64,000 nucleotides of DNA from Phymatolithon calcareum (lineage: Eukaryota; Rhodophyta; Florideophyceae; Hapalidiales). Below, in pieces: positions 39,881 through 51,880 of this stretch. Position 1 is the stretch's first letter, and each line of letters starts with the position of its first letter. The stretch lies in assembly GCA_977006965.1 (NCBI GenBank), contig OZ345372.1, positions 2,294,001 through 2,358,000 on the forward strand, given 5' to 3'. The translations under genes were made by a program, and so were the position numbers. A model generated the notes under the pieces. It saw nothing but the letters and a program-made list of their open reading frames with translations. It did not search any database and was not told the origin of the DNA.

Positions 39881-41856
39881 CAGGGCTCGGAGCAATTCAA
39901 TTGCAAGAGATTGCTGCTCGAATTGCAATGCGCAATACGACTTGCTCCGGGCTGAATCTTGCAATGAATATTGCAATGCACCAAGGCGGGCAATCAAGAG
40001 TAGTCTTCTTTACCTCAGGAAGGAACATTTCCATGAAGCATTAAACTACCTCGCGTTCAGCAAGGACATTCCATGTAGCTGCCTCCTACACTCAGCCCTC
40101 GCTAAGTGGATACTGTCGGGAGACAGGGTCCATATCCAGTTGTGGAGGTTATTCAGTTACCGAGATGAATCATAAGTTGATATCATATCGGAAACCTTAA
40201 AGTTTATTAAAAAAACTGGAAATTTTGGTCTGCCTCTGTGCTTGAGCTATCTCCACACGTAGGTGCCTTTGCGCGTTCGCAAGCGCCCGAGTTACAGAAG
40301 AATCAACCTCAAATTTGTCTTCCAGAAGAGCCTTGGAATGTAGGATCAAAGGAAGGCTGGGGTACGGATTGCCTGTCCAGGGCGACTGACCACCACTTTT
40401 CTAATACAGTATTTTGATGACGCTGATTTGCATCAAGGATTTGTGATGATGCATTCCAGGTGATTCAGATGCCGTCATCAGTGATTAGCTTTGTCCAATC
40501 AAAAATTTAATTGTTAAATAGGTTTCTGCGCCGTGACTGACCGTTTTCAATATCCACTTGGAGAATATTCACCTCAACCTAAAATTTGATTAAATTTTAT
40601 TGGGTCCCAACTTGGTGGAGCCGTGTCGTATCCAGTTAGAGCGGATATCCAGTTAGTGAATATCCAGTTGGCAAGGGAGTACTGTATGAGCTCTTGCTTA
40701 ACCTCGTGGGCTTTGAATCGAGCTTCCGCCTTCTCCGAGCGCGATCCGCTGATCGCCTCGCTCACCATTTGGGCATTCCAGAATCGGTCGTTCACTTTGA
40801 GGAAAGAGAGTGCCTCGCGGAAAAATTAAATGTGTGCAGTAGTTGCTTCAACAGTGGTTTGAAAATCTTCCGTATCTTCTGAGACACTCTGGCCCATTGG
40901 AGATATTCCCAGCAATGTAAGGCAAGGCACGACGACCGATGCCGAGCGAGAATCTATACGAGACGTAGACGTAGTGCAATATGAAGCGATAGCCGCAACA
41001 TAATGCACGCTGTTGCAAGACCACCCGTCGCGCAGCATAGCACCTGAGTACCACCCAGTTCGGAGGCGATTCGGGTCTCAACGAGCTCGACGAGGTAAAA
41101 GAGCACACGGCTGACTGTGCTGACAGATAACTTGACATGGCGACAGAACTTGCGCACTTCGGTGTCTTCAACGTGGGCCAATGGCTGATTTTTCATGACA
41201 GTCAGTCGACTTCGAAACGGGAGCGTATTGTACCGCCTTTCTGCTGCATCGCGAGCCCGCCTCGTTGTTGAGGCGATGTAGAGTTGCGTCTTCTTCAGAT
41301 GGGGTTTGGCCTTTGGCGTAGCAGCTTTTGAGGTGGTCGTACCGATTCCTGTAGCCGGTCTTCACGATGAATGACACGATAGGAGTGGAGCTGCTCGGCC
41401 TCGCGCACCGATGCTGCAGGCAGACTCTCTCGACCGAGGCACCGTTAGTTCTCTCGATCTCATGCCGCTTCACATTGCAAACGAACGGCATCAATGCGAA
41501 AACGATTTCTTTAGGGTTCGGCTTGCTCATGGCGACTAGGGGGCCTCGTGCTCTGTGGACTGTGGATCAGGTGAGAACGATCACCGTTATTGAGACTGTA
41601 TTTTACACCGCTTGATGCTGTGAATCGCAGTCTACGGAACACTGCATCACTACGTTGTACGCACAGCTGATGACCTTGGCAAGCTTAAATTCAAGACTCA
41701 TTTCGATGCTAGCCGGTAGGCTAACGAAACGTAGCCGTTCGGCTGACGAGACTCCACGTAGCATATGGATGGAGACTAGAAGATGCAATAAGAATTACAG
41801 TACCGGAGCTCTCCGAAATTTCACATTGCAATCCCAATAATTGGGTCCGAGCCCTG
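39881..41856 (-). mobile_element. hAT element, internally deleted (hAT-1)
   Basis: Ends CAGGGCTCGGAGCAATT and, inverted, CAGGGCTCGGACCCAATT. It is flanked by a perfect 8-bp direct repeat, ctctcagg (39873-39880 and 41857-41864), the target duplication of hAT elements. Length 1976 bp. Subterminal regions are rich in TTGCAAT. The minus-strand transposase gene is reduced. Confidence 0.93.
40574..41530 (-). pseudogene. hAT transposase, internally deleted
   Basis: From the N-terminus: a BED-type zinc finger region (41168-41530; CNVKRHEIERTNGASVERVC, then GYRNRYDHLKSC), a segment PLAHVEDTEVRKFCRHVKLS in another frame (40954-41196), and the C-terminal dimerisation end FREALSFLKVNDRFWNAQMV (40680-40830). 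The catalytic RNase H-like core between them is missing. The end is nearly the same as in hAT-2 (LFEALVFLTVNNSFWDAELV), so both belong to one family. Confidence 0.68.
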
Positions 41857-43183
41857 CTCTCAGGACGGCGTCTAAAGACTCTTCGGGAATTAAAGTACCT
41901 CGCGGTAACCAGAACGGAACAGGGACTTGCAGACACCAAACGTACAGAGATTCTCAAGATATCTAAAAATGTGCTTGGGTATCTCCGACGGCTGGACGTG
42001 TTTACTAATGGCGTCCACCCCGCGAGGGCAATTAGACTGTGCAAATCTCTTGCACAGTCAAGTTGGGAATATGCTCTACATCTCACACCTTGGACTGCTA
42101 AAGTGGCCTCGTAAGCCAAAAAGGTTGAATCTATGTTCTTCGGGAAAATTCTTGGGAAGTCAAGAAAAAAAGGTTGGACAGGTGCAGGGAGAGGTGTCTC
42201 ATCCTCCAGCACAAGGGAAGAAGAGACTTTCTGAAACCAGAGGTTGATAAGGCGATGCGAGCCGCTGATAGAACGTCCAGCAATTGAGCTAGCAAACAAG
42301 GAATTCGCAGAAGCGGAAAGATATATTGTCCACGCGAACGTGAATGGCTATCTGTGTGAAAAATGTAATCCCTGGGAGTGAAAAGATAAGGTTGGCTTTA
42401 TCTTGAAAAGCGGTGATATCTCTCAATGCGATGATGAGATGCTCCAGTCTAAGAAGCGATCAGGTTCGCCGATTAAATAATGCACACCCTGTAAAAAGGA
42501 GGGGCACTACCCGGCGCTGGACTGATAATCGCAATTGGTCGTTTTGTCTTCACTGAGAGTGTAAGTGTCGGTCATTACACTCGTGAAACATTGCGTGTCT
42601 ACAAAATGCAAATGATACGACAGTAAAGACATGAAATACCAAAGAACCAAGTTACTGGAAGCCGTAGAAGTTGCAGCAAAGTCGAAAAAACGACTCATAT
42701 CACACGCGAAAGTTTAATTAACTCCACACCTTCTTTTCCACTCAATAAGGCATAGAACACTTGCCATCAAGTGGTCATTTGGAATGATCCCATCAATGAG
42801 TACCTTTGCCGTCATCGAACTCACCGGCCAATATGGGAATAATGCTACCGAAGACGGAATGAATGGCCTCTCATAGGACAGAATCTCTAAAGAGGACAGC
42901 ACCTCGAAAAAGCGAGCACTCGATGAGCATTTTGCTATGTAAAGGCTGGAACCAAGTAATGAATACTTGCAAATCTGAAATCAGGGCGTGTCAGAGGACA
43001 ATGGAGTAATTTTCTCCCTCGAGTTTCCGAAGGAGAGCAGAGGTGAGATTTGCAGTCCACTGAATCGTGTTACAGCAACAAGAAAAGAAACTATTAGATA
43101 GACAGAATCCAGCAAAAACCTCTTGGCTCTAGGAAAGTTGCCCCAAGCGTCAGCAGATCCGTCGGAAACTTTTAAATTAAATT

Positions 43184-43830
43184 CTAGCTTTCCTTCTATA
43201 GTGACGGACTTTTTCGCTCATTGATGGAATGAGATTCGTATAATTTTTAGAAACGAAAGCCATGCTTTATCAGGCTTGTCAAAAGCGATAAGCTCAGATA
43301 TAGAAACAACATGCTTCGTAAACAGTCTCAACTTATTGAAGTCCGACAGATATATGTTGCGAAAATATCAAGGTTGCTAGATGATAAGCATCCCAGTATT
43401 TTTTTAATCACTCTGCACACTGTGCAGTTGATATAAATAGTAAAAGAAGTCGTCATCCCATTCACAGTCTTCTTTTTCTTCTTTGTTGGAGTTGAATGGG
43501 TTCCAGCATCGCGCCCGAACGTCTATGTAGGACCAAAAATGACTGCACCTCGACGAGTAGTTCAATAGTTACATGAGTTATCAATGAGTTGCTTGGTCAT
43601 CACTTCGTTCGCTGCGTCATGTTCTGCTATCATACTGAATGGGCTCCAGAGATTGGAAACGAAGTATCAACCACGAAAGCTTCCAGAAAATATGTGTTAG
43701 CACGAAGCGACCATTCCTGACTCCGAGAGTTCGTCATCTCCATATGCAATCTCTCTTAGCGGGGTCGATTGTTCCTGTCGTTTTCAGCATTGGAAGAATA
43801 GTTTAGATCTCATGCTTGAAGCTGAGGGAA
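43184..43830 (-). mobile_element. piggyBac-like fragment E1 (left end)
   Basis: A degenerate left end (CTAG at 43184-43187, then TATAGTGACGGAC and CTCATTGATGGAATGAG) is followed by about 600 bp matching the left parts of copies A and D (AACGAAAGCCATGCTTTATCAGGCTTG against AACGAAAGCTACTCATTATTAGGCTC). The right part is lost; the sequence after about 43830 is unrelated. Confidence 0.55.
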
Positions 43831-44169
43831 AGAGCGCGCCACGGGAAGGTGTGTCCTTAAGCTGGAGCCAGGGAACAAAACTGCTCGGTTTTGCCCCAAT
43901 ATCAGTAGTGGAATCAGGCCCAAAACGAATTGAAATCCAATTAATTGCAATTTGATAATTATTGGAGCCTACGCAATTTTAATTGGAGAATTGAAGATAT
44001 TGCAGTAGAAATTGCTAGTTAGTAATGAGTTTGGGTTATAAAGAAAACACTATACTGACTCGGAAGATCTTTAAAGCCATCAGAGTTGCTATCGTTACAG
44101 CATAATGCGGCGCCATGTCACGGTGTCTGAATTGTTTATCAATTTAGAAATTAGCTGGTCAGAACTCAG

Positions 44170-45105
44170 CATTCCCGTTGCAGCACCATGAGATGGTTCA
44201 CTGGCAGCCGTAGCTCTATAGATGTGCTCCACCATCAGCCGCGGTTGTTTGGTAACAGGGTGCGGAATCTATGGAATCTTATGGAACGGTTATTTTCACG
44301 CGACGTTCACATATAGTGTATTTGGATTCCTAGTCATTGTGGCGTCGCGAAGAATGAGGCCGCTGATGAGCTCGCGGAAAGGGGAATTCTGGAATCGGGT
44401 CGGGTGCTACAACAAGCGATACCTTTGAATTTGGGAGCGGCACGATCCGTTAGCAGTCCGCTCTCTAGGAGCAAACCAGTGACTCTACCTACGCATCTGA
44501 AAGATCTGGAATCTCGCAGAGACATGCAGAGGTGGTACTGCACCATCTCATAGTGCATATGTGTCCTATTTTGGCGTGATTTTACTATGGACACTGTAAC
44601 AGAGAGATTCAGAAGAAATTCACATTCTTCCTCAAGACATTAATTTGCTGGTCGTGGCAAATACGGACACGCAATTAATAGTGCCAGAACTAAGTGGTCG
44701 CAATTGATTCATTAGCATTGAATGAGCGGATCCGAAATGTCTATATATGTCGAGCTAGCTTAGATACCCAAGAGAAGAAAGCACGACAAACTGCATGAGA
44801 TATCTATCCACAACGTTGAGCAGTAAACAAGGGTTATTGCCAAACATCGCAGTCTCTCACCTTTGCCACAGATACAGAGAGTATGAAACGCTACTCTACG
44901 AACCCGTGCGCAACATGTGCCCGTATGGCACCAGGGAGGCAGTGGAGCAATTCACCCTACGCTCTTCAGTCGGACTAACACTTTAGGACACTTCATCGGA
45001 AGAGTTCGTGGAATAACTGTAGAAGATCTGTACAGGGAGAGACTCGTAGAGACTCTCAAATATTTGAACAATGATACCATCCTCTAATATAAGTTCCGGC
45101 GTTAA
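44170..45105 (+). pseudogene. LINE RNase H and zinc-motif fragment, family B copy 2
   Basis: A plus-strand remnant. At about 44315-44440 it encodes CIWIPSHCGVAKNEAADELA, the C-terminal block of a retroelement RNase H (WIPSHxG...NExADELA). It is followed after a gap by LLYEPVRNMCPYGTREAVEQ (44890-44950) and, in another frame, FIGRVRGITVEDLYRERLVE (about 44990-45050). The last two parts match the fragment at 9966-10290. Several stops and frameshifts. This identifies family B as a LINE carrying an RNase H domain, unlike families A and D, in which I see none. Confidence 0.72.
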
Positions 45106-45264
45106 TTGACGCATTATGCATGAATGGAATGTAGTCACGCAGTGGTGCAGAGGTCTAATGAACGACTCTATCACCATCGACGTAGGAGCACTGTATCCGC
45201 TCATTGCGATCTATCCGCTGAGCCTGTAAACACATTATGGCGAACGACTCTTCCAAGAGCACAC

Positions 45265-45760
45265 GAGGGTCGTTTTTTTGACTTGACAGAATCTACAGTT
45301 GTTTTGGACAGCAAAGATAGTCATCATGCCAGCTGCAGTCTTCCTTGTCTTATTCGTGGGAGTTAGGTGGGTCTCGGTACCGCCCCCGCAGGCATGCGCT
45401 TTGGACTGACTGAACGTTTAAGAGCATTGCGAGAGTCAAATGAGTTGTCGATAAGTTGTTTCGCCAGAGTTTCATAATACCTTCGCTGCGTCACGTGGTC
45501 TTGAGATTCTTGATGTGCGCCAGAAAACAGAAGCCAGATATCAACCACGAATATCTCGAGATGATATTTTCTGACACGAAACGAACAATCTTGGGTGAAG
45601 GATTTCTTCTCCATGTACAAACTCTCTTGACGGCGTCGATTATGTTTATCGATTTGAGCAAAGGCGGAATAGTACGCCTAGCATACTTCAGACCGCGGGA
45701 CTGAAAGCTGTGAAGCTTCATATTCGAGCTGACGCCAGTGTCACTTTTCACTTATGTATT
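45265..45760 (-). mobile_element. piggyBac-like fragment E2
   Basis: This piece repeats the same internal region as 11066-11350 and 43400-43700 (GTCATCATGCCAGC, CTTCGCTGCGTCACGTG, CAGCTA/CAGATATCAACCACGAA). It lacks both ends. It duplicates rather than continues fragment E1, so it is a separate copy. Confidence 0.5.
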
Positions 45761-45974
45761 TTACATCAGGTGAGCAAACTCGTCTTGGTTGGATATTCCA
45801 GCAGGTAAACTGGTTCAGCCTTGCTGGCAACTGAAGTTCCGATATCGAATTGGCCAAAGCTTCTCCAGCGAGCCAGATGACGTAGTCTTATATCGGCCTG
45901 ATGACAAGCGAAGCCAAGCTTTCCAATCGACGAGATGGCTTGGGTGATATCAGCGATTTTCGTCCTAGATATAC

Positions 45975-47945
45975 ATTGGTTAGTTATTCTGACGTTAGAA
46001 AATCGAACAAAACGTCATTAGATATAATGACGTTAGTTGTACATCAGTTATAATCGACACGTAGCAGGAATATCTCACACGTGTCACTCATTGCATATCA
46101 GAATGTAACGAACATCCTAATTTTTTATGTTTATTTCAATGGTACCACAAAGGTGGCAGTTTACTATCGGGTGCATTCAACATGCTTCACTTTTCATGTG
46201 ACAGGAATCAAAACTTACAATTGCGATTAGGAGTCTGAGTTGAAGAGGACACTGTCTAAATATCGGTGGCGCTTTCCACGGCTGCAATACTTGCCCAAAG
46301 TTCCATTTCTTCTTCAGAAACAAAAGAGGCGTCCTCTTCGCTGTCTTGGCCGCTTATATCTTCGATGTCTTCTCCTCTCTTCGTCGTCAAAACAGAACGA
46401 CAAACACGTTCCAGCACAACTTCGAATCCGGTTCCCCTCTTCGATGGAAGTGATTTCTTCATCTGCGTACTGTTGTAAGCAACAGCAACCTGGCGCTCGG
46501 TTCTATTCTCACCTAAGCGCCCCCTGGTTATAGTCAGCACCTTCTTTCCAGTTTTGTGATGTCTTTCTACTCCGGCAGTAGATCCTGGGGCCTTGTACAC
46601 TTCGCACAGAGATGTAGAAAGACTTGGATAAATTGCTTATGCTTGTCCACAAAGAAGCGTCGATTGCTAGCCTTTGAGTGACGAAAACAATAAATGCAGA
46701 GAGAATGAAAATTCCATGAAGTCTCGTAATAATTCTTCGTAATGATTGGAATTTTTTGCGATGAGTTTCAAAGCCGAGCGAAATTTCTCAGATAAATCTC
46801 CGTTGCCAAACTGGACAAATGAAGGGTCAAAGTTCCGAACAATATCGGTAAACATGTCAGAGCATGTATTGGTGAGTAAATACGACCCCACTGGTACATC
46901 AAGCGAGCGTCTAGGGTGCTCTTTTGAGCTGCGGTAAGAGCAGATGCCCTCGAAATATGAATTCTGACATACAGGAAGCAGGAATGTGCAGTCAACGTTG
47001 TTGAGGAGGTGCTCTCCAACAGGCCAATGCGTTTCCATATCGGATCAAACATTTCGATACTGCGCTAAACCGATATCCAGAATGGGTTGGAAGTAATAGT
47101 GCTCTGAAATTCAGTCGGCAAATTGAAGTTCTCATCGACTCCGAGGTCTTCTTTCTCATGTAATACGGCATACGGCATATAGGTGATAGTAGACTTCAGG
47201 CGTTGAAGCTGAGAAAATATTAAATTGACAGAAGACCAGCCGGTTCTGGAATGCAATGTCATGCTCAAAGGTCGGTAGTTTCTTCGAAGGCATATCTGTT
47301 CGAAAAATTTTCGAATCATGCCAATGTTCTTGAATGTTTTGGATATGTAAAGCGAGTCCTTCACAGCTCTAGGAAAAAAAATCTTTGCCGATATCTTCAC
47401 TAAAATTGTGAAGACTGTGTGCGACGCAGCCATACGCCCACTTGAACATTCCTTTTTCTGTAGCAGCTCGTCTGACGTCACGCATGCTGTTGCATGAATC
47501 TGAAATAAAAGAAAAGCAGCACTTAAATCCGACTATGTCATCTAATCGAGAGAATGTGTCCTGAAGTTTCCTTGCAAGTGTTTCGACAGCGTATAATACA
47601 ATTTTTTTGTGAAGCTTGCCACATGCACAGAACAGCAAGCTTATGTCTGCAATCTTGAGGTTGGCAGATAAGGTTCTTAAGAAAACCTAGTTTCTAAGAC
47701 CTGACAGACATAAAGATGGACCTTGACGAAATGTGGTGTAGATTACGGGACTGGATGCAAATACGTGGAGCTAGAATACAGTGCTTTCTCCTGAAATGCT
47801 GTCCATTACTGTACATTAGGAAGAGAGAGATTGTGGTACGTAGACCGTAAAGCTGACACTAATATAAATGATGTCTTATCTAACGTTTCTAACTTTTTAA
47901 CGATACCTAACGCTAGAAAAATTAAAAAAAGACGTTTCTAACTAT
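45975..47945 (-). mobile_element. hAT-like element 4 bracketed by ACGTTAG motifs
   Basis: Around a decayed transposase gene lie two clusters of the motif ACGTTAG. The left one (45974-46035) reads ACGTTAG twice plus AACGTCATTAG. The right one (47876-47945) has the inverse CTAACGT four times in degenerate form. Such mirrored clusters mark the subterminal regions of the element. Exact ends and a target duplication are not identified. Confidence 0.5.
46256..47638 (-). pseudogene. hAT-family transposase (DUF659-like type), frameshifted
   Basis: A minus-strand gene in several frames. The core at 47369-47638 reads SDSCNSMRDVRRAATEKG, then WAYGCVAHSLHNFSEDIGKD, matching the DxCxxM...GCxAHxLNN block of hAT transposases. 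Next RTGWSSVNLIFSQLQRLKS (47065-47481) is the position of the conserved (T)RWxS, with Gly in place of Arg. The C-terminal part (46256-46600) reads APGSTAGVERHHKTGKKVLT, then RGRLGENRTERQVAVAYNS, the hAT dimerisation pattern (SxxxER...RxRL...kLvxvxxN). It is distinct from the BED-type hATs of this window. Confidence 0.65.
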
Positions 47946-48465
47946 TGTATAGTCCTTGATTCACAGCCAGAAGCAGGATCTTTGGAGGATAACCGCTTTC
48001 ACGATTGTAGTGCCCAAAGGGTCTATGAGTCGATGGCTGCGTACACGACGAGTGGAACACACCGTCTCCGGGGTTCGGTATTAGCCGCCCTAGCTCGTGC
48101 TAGAATTCTTCATTGGTTTCAGTTTTCTTCTTAATGCTTGGTTTCCCTCGCATTAAGGTACTCCCAGCGAGCTTTTATGTCATTTCTGCTACATAAATTT
48201 CGTCACCCAACTTGCGTAAACATTTGCGTTCCTATTGAACACGAAAGTAAAACTATCCTCGAAATCAGTCTAATCATTTCTACTGGAGTACGCAAAATAA
48301 GTGTTGCGTGCAATGTATACGACCAGGTATTCTACGTCGCGCTGGTACACGTGGAGTACCACAACCGCGCTCTAGTCCCCATGCTGAGTCTCCGCAGCCA
48401 GCGCTCATGACTGCACGGTTTACCTTGCGTAGTGATTGAGGTACTGGAAGTAAATACCGGTGATC

Positions 48466-48925
48466 TGTTGTTGGAGGTTAGGGATGCGATAAGGATGATG
48501 GAATGGTTTGGTTGAGATGAATTGGTTGAGTGGTTGCTGAGTTGTTGGTGAATGAGTTCCTTGGTTTATTGCCTTGCTCGACCTCAGAACCTGGATATAT
48601 AGTCCAGAATATCAGATCTAGACTAGCTCTATATGCTAGATCTAATTATGGGCCCTTGCTAGACGACGGAGACCAAGTAAACCTAAACAAATCTACCATA
48701 ACATTATCATATTGTCATACACGTGTAATATACCAAAACTCATCATTTTCGATGCTGAGTACGATGGTATATCACATCTGTACACGTGTCCAGAGCAAAA
48801 TTCTTCTCTGAACGTCTCCAAACACAGCTGTGAGACTTATTGACACGTTTACACGTGTACCGAGATCAAACATCCACAAATGAAGTGTGATGCGACTAAT
48901 GCTCCAAGCAGTCACACTTCCAACA
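48466..48925 (+). mobile_element. Solo LTR 1
   Basis: Starts TGTTGTTGGAGG and ends ACTTCCAACA, the TG...CA ends of retrotransposon LTRs. It is flanked by an exact 5-bp direct repeat, tgatc (48461-48465 and 48926-48930), a typical LTR target duplication. Length 460 bp. A second copy in the same orientation lies at 49817. Contains CACGTGTAATATA- and GTACCGAGATCA-like segments shared by both. No internal coding region is attached, so it is a solo LTR left by recombination. Confidence 0.85.
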
Positions 48926-49816
48926 TGATCTTGGTCAACCCACACAGCCACCACCATTGACGGGTCACCAGTCAACGATTTTCGAATCATAGAAACACAC
49001 AGACCCTTTTCTGAGATCTCTAACTGCGATAGGTATTCCATTGGATACTTCTTCGTCGCAGTTTTGATGACCCCTATTAGCTTCAGGCATTTCTGCAGAT
49101 TCGACACTTGAAAATTATGAATCTGAGCAGACAATGCGACATTGTATCAGAGTATGTGGCGATAAGACAGCACAGAACTGCTGTACAATGGGAAGTTTCA
49201 TCTTCAAAGTCTTTTTTGTTTCTCTTCCTCTGCAGTGGTTACCAGCTCAAGATGAAACAATATCCCGCTTCTTCCGCACGCGGAATTTTGTATCTCGAAA
49301 ACGCTCTCCGCTTGCTTTCGATAGCGATGTATTGCGGCTGCCCGATTTCGATCCAATGACCTCCGTTTCCATACCAACGAGAAATGGACTCGTGAACGAA
49401 AATAATGTCTAAAGGAGACACTGTGCACTTCTTTGATCATTAATCGCATCGCAAAATCCTGAACAAGCGTCCACCGGTACTGTGCGGAGGACATAGTGGC
49501 TTGTTCAGTTTGCTGAACGCTGAATGTGATGGACCTGAGTTACTCGAAGAACCTCTCTCTAGCCATCCCAGTGCTTGATTTGAAAGAGCTGGGATACACT
49601 TGTTCGACCTGGTAGACATTCATTAATCTCTCTTTGTGTCGAACGCAACCTTGTCATGAGCACTAGTATTCCGAAAGCCTTAAGATGCTCTGTCACCGTA
49701 GTCTTCTTTCCTGATTCGTTTCAGTTTAGCGGACTTCAAAGCAACAATTTTTCGAATGTGCACTTGTGGAAGCGTCGTCACAAAGTGGTCATACGGCATG
49801 TGGAACCCAATGCTCT

Positions 49817-50243
49817 TGTTGGAGGATACGGGGAAGGAATGTATGGTTACAAGTGGAGAGGTTGAGTTGGCCGGGTTCCTTGGTTTTGTGACTTGTCGGA
49901 CCTTAGATCTTGGCTGTATTGTCAAAGGGTTCTGCTCGGCTTGAATTTAGTCAGAAACCAAGTATGCGCCCTTGTTGACGAAGGAGATCTATTAACCTAT
50001 CGTAATCGAATAATATCGCACTACACGTGTAATATATCAAAATTCATTATTTTTGGACACTGAATCAGGGGATATACTTGTCCTACTAATATCGTATTTG
50101 GATACGTGTAATTGCCAATCATCATGATTGAATATTCTGAAAAAACTTACTGTAGCACTTGATACGTGTACTCGTGAACCGAGATCACACATTGAAAAGG
50201 AAGTATGCAGCGAATAGAGCACTAAGCTTACAATCTTCCAACA
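49817..50243 (+). mobile_element. Solo LTR 2
   Basis: Starts TGTTGGAGGATACGG and ends ATCTTCCAACA. It shares with LTR 1 the segments GGTTCCTTGGTTT, ACACGTGTAATATA and CCGAGATCA, at about 65-70% identity by eye. It lies inside the piggyBac-like copy F, whose text continues on both sides (GGAACCCAATGC before, CGGTTTTCTGATATCGCATC after, compare 31900-31925). A clean target duplication is not visible, which suits an older insertion. Confidence 0.7.
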
Positions 50244-51110
50244 AATGACACGGTTTTCTGATATCGCATCTCTGTCTATAGTTCGAACATTCCAGGACTG
50301 ACAATATGTGCTTCCCAATTGGCCATAGAACTTGGAGTTCGAACTATGGCATTCCATGAGCAAGAGTCCTTGGCGCACAGTCTGGCATAATTACATCAAG
50401 CTCCTCTTGCGAATATGGGTCCTAAGAGCCATGCATGGTGTAGGAGAGAGAGCCCAGCATAAGGCATTCAGACCTTCTCTTGCTTGTAAGGAGGTTTATG
50501 TGTCCGTCTGGCGCGCTTGTCGTTGACAACAGAACAGAGAACTAGGCGTTTGGCAAAGAACATGTTCGACCACGAAGAGTGTAAGCCGGCGTTGGCTTAC
50601 AGTATTTTGTCTGGTGGGAATCTATATAGCCATGCGAGAGAAAAGAGCAACTTGATCAGACTTCCTTGCCTTGACGTTAATAATCTTGTTAGTATTAATC
50701 TTAGTCCCACTTCACGTGAAGTGACGTGCTCGAGCGACCCCTAATTTCATCGACGAGGACCTCTTGAACCATACCAATCACATTTTTTAACTTGAAAAGT
50801 TATCCATGTACTCGGCAGAAGTCTCTGAGACTTGTTACCGATGTTGCTTTGATGTGTATGGCTGCACTACTACTCGGCGCGGGTCTTTTTCTCGAGGCAC
50901 GGCAGATTTGTTTTTTCTGAGTGACGAGATTATTTTCGTTCCTACCGGTGAACGAAATACTTATATGGTAGTAAGAGGAATACTCCTCACCAAGAAAAAA
51001 AGAAGACCTTTCCGAATCTAGCGCTAAAATCTGTTGCGGATTCTTTTTACAATCTTTTTTCAGCTTTAAAATCCACCCTCAACTGATGGTGTTCGGCACA
51101 TAGACACTAG

Positions 51111-51570
51111 TATCAGTTAGTACCTCCCTTTTTGAAGGGTGCGCAATCGCTCGCCCCGCCCTTATTTAAGCCGCTATCCTTATCAAAGATTAGGCTGAAG
51201 CATCGTATTTGAGAGAGATTATTCGTCTTCAAGACAAACCCACTTTACTTTAAGACACTCTGTGGTACGTGAGTTCTTTCCTGGAGGAGAATGTCTGCGT
51301 GTTAAGATAATGCATGTTCACGTTTGTTTGGAAATGGATAACAAACTAGCCATGGAAAGCGAAAGACTTTCATCAGCACAATTCAGCGATCGGAAACCAA
51401 CCGCCGTGCTATTCTAATCCGTTAGTCACTCTTTATTACGGAATTTCGTTCCAAGCGTTGTTAAAACGTTTTGAAAGATAGAAAGCGGTACGAAAATGAA
51501 GACAACGAGAAGAGGATAGAAGTCCCGTTGATGACGATGACATCTCTCAAAGTGGCAATCGATAGGAATC
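51111..51570. other. Non-coding, nothing recognised
   Basis: Between the CTAG end of piggyBac-like copy F and the AT-rich edge of the hAT-3 region. No motif-bearing frame. Confidence 0.4.
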
Positions 51571-51880
51571 ATACATGTAAAATAACTTATTCCGATGAAT
51601 AACGTTTTTGATCAGAGAATAATATATATCGAATATTTCTAATGAAAAGGAAATAAATAATTCGGAGAGAGACTGCCATGGAAATAAATATATTCTTTTC
51701 GGAACGGACGAAAAACAATAAATATGAATACTATCTGGATTTATTCGATGAATATCCTAGATGAATGATTCACTTTCAGTCTATTATGTTGCTTACGTCG
51801 ACAATACTCCACAAGTCTGCATTTGCGTGCAGGAATATCTGCTGCTCGAAACTGGCCGGTGAGATATTTTTCCTTCGAGA

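Larger units (their letters stand above)
39500..42900 (+). mobile_element. LINE fragment (family A relative), split by hAT-1
   Basis: Left part 39500-39880: RT motif RGVPQASPLSSCLCNIFRD (39457-39720 frame), then a degraded catalytic box (KIFAGGWNLS) and EWAQSNGIEWNTVKS. Removing the hAT at 39881-41856 and one copy of its target repeat joins SVIRLSG to RRLKTLRELKYLAVT, matching the uninterrupted protein of the 36035-39001 ORF at the equivalent point (VGKSCVITP...FKFVLARKEIETVSE). The right part, 41865-42300, gives WEYALHLTPWT, close to 1940-1970. It continues in decayed form to a RHRTLAIKWSFGMIPSMST block at about 42740-42800. Many stops. Confidence 0.72.
48100..51110 (-). mobile_element. piggyBac-like element F with two LTR insertions
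   Basis: The right end at 51075-51110 has CCCTCAACTGATGG, then ATAGACACTAG. Minus-strand transposase remnants include HESISRWYGNGGHWIEIGQP and QPQYIAIESKRRAFSRYKIP (49239-49421), EIQNSACGRSGILFHLELV (about 49290), and TATKKYPMEYLSQLEISEKG, then MVVAVWVDQDHVG (48900-49134). The WVDQD block is cut by a solo LTR at 48466 and resumes below 48460, in part as RYFTSST. The left end is not visible. These pieces give the clearest view of the family's DDE core (E-S-x-SxWYG, EIQN-x-ACG-xSGI, WxDxD). Confidence 0.68.

Noticed and set aside
43184-51110. One large piggyBac-like element from the left end at 43184 to the right end at 51110
   Set aside because: The pieces at 43240-43830 and 45265-45760 cover the same internal region twice, so more than one copy must be involved.
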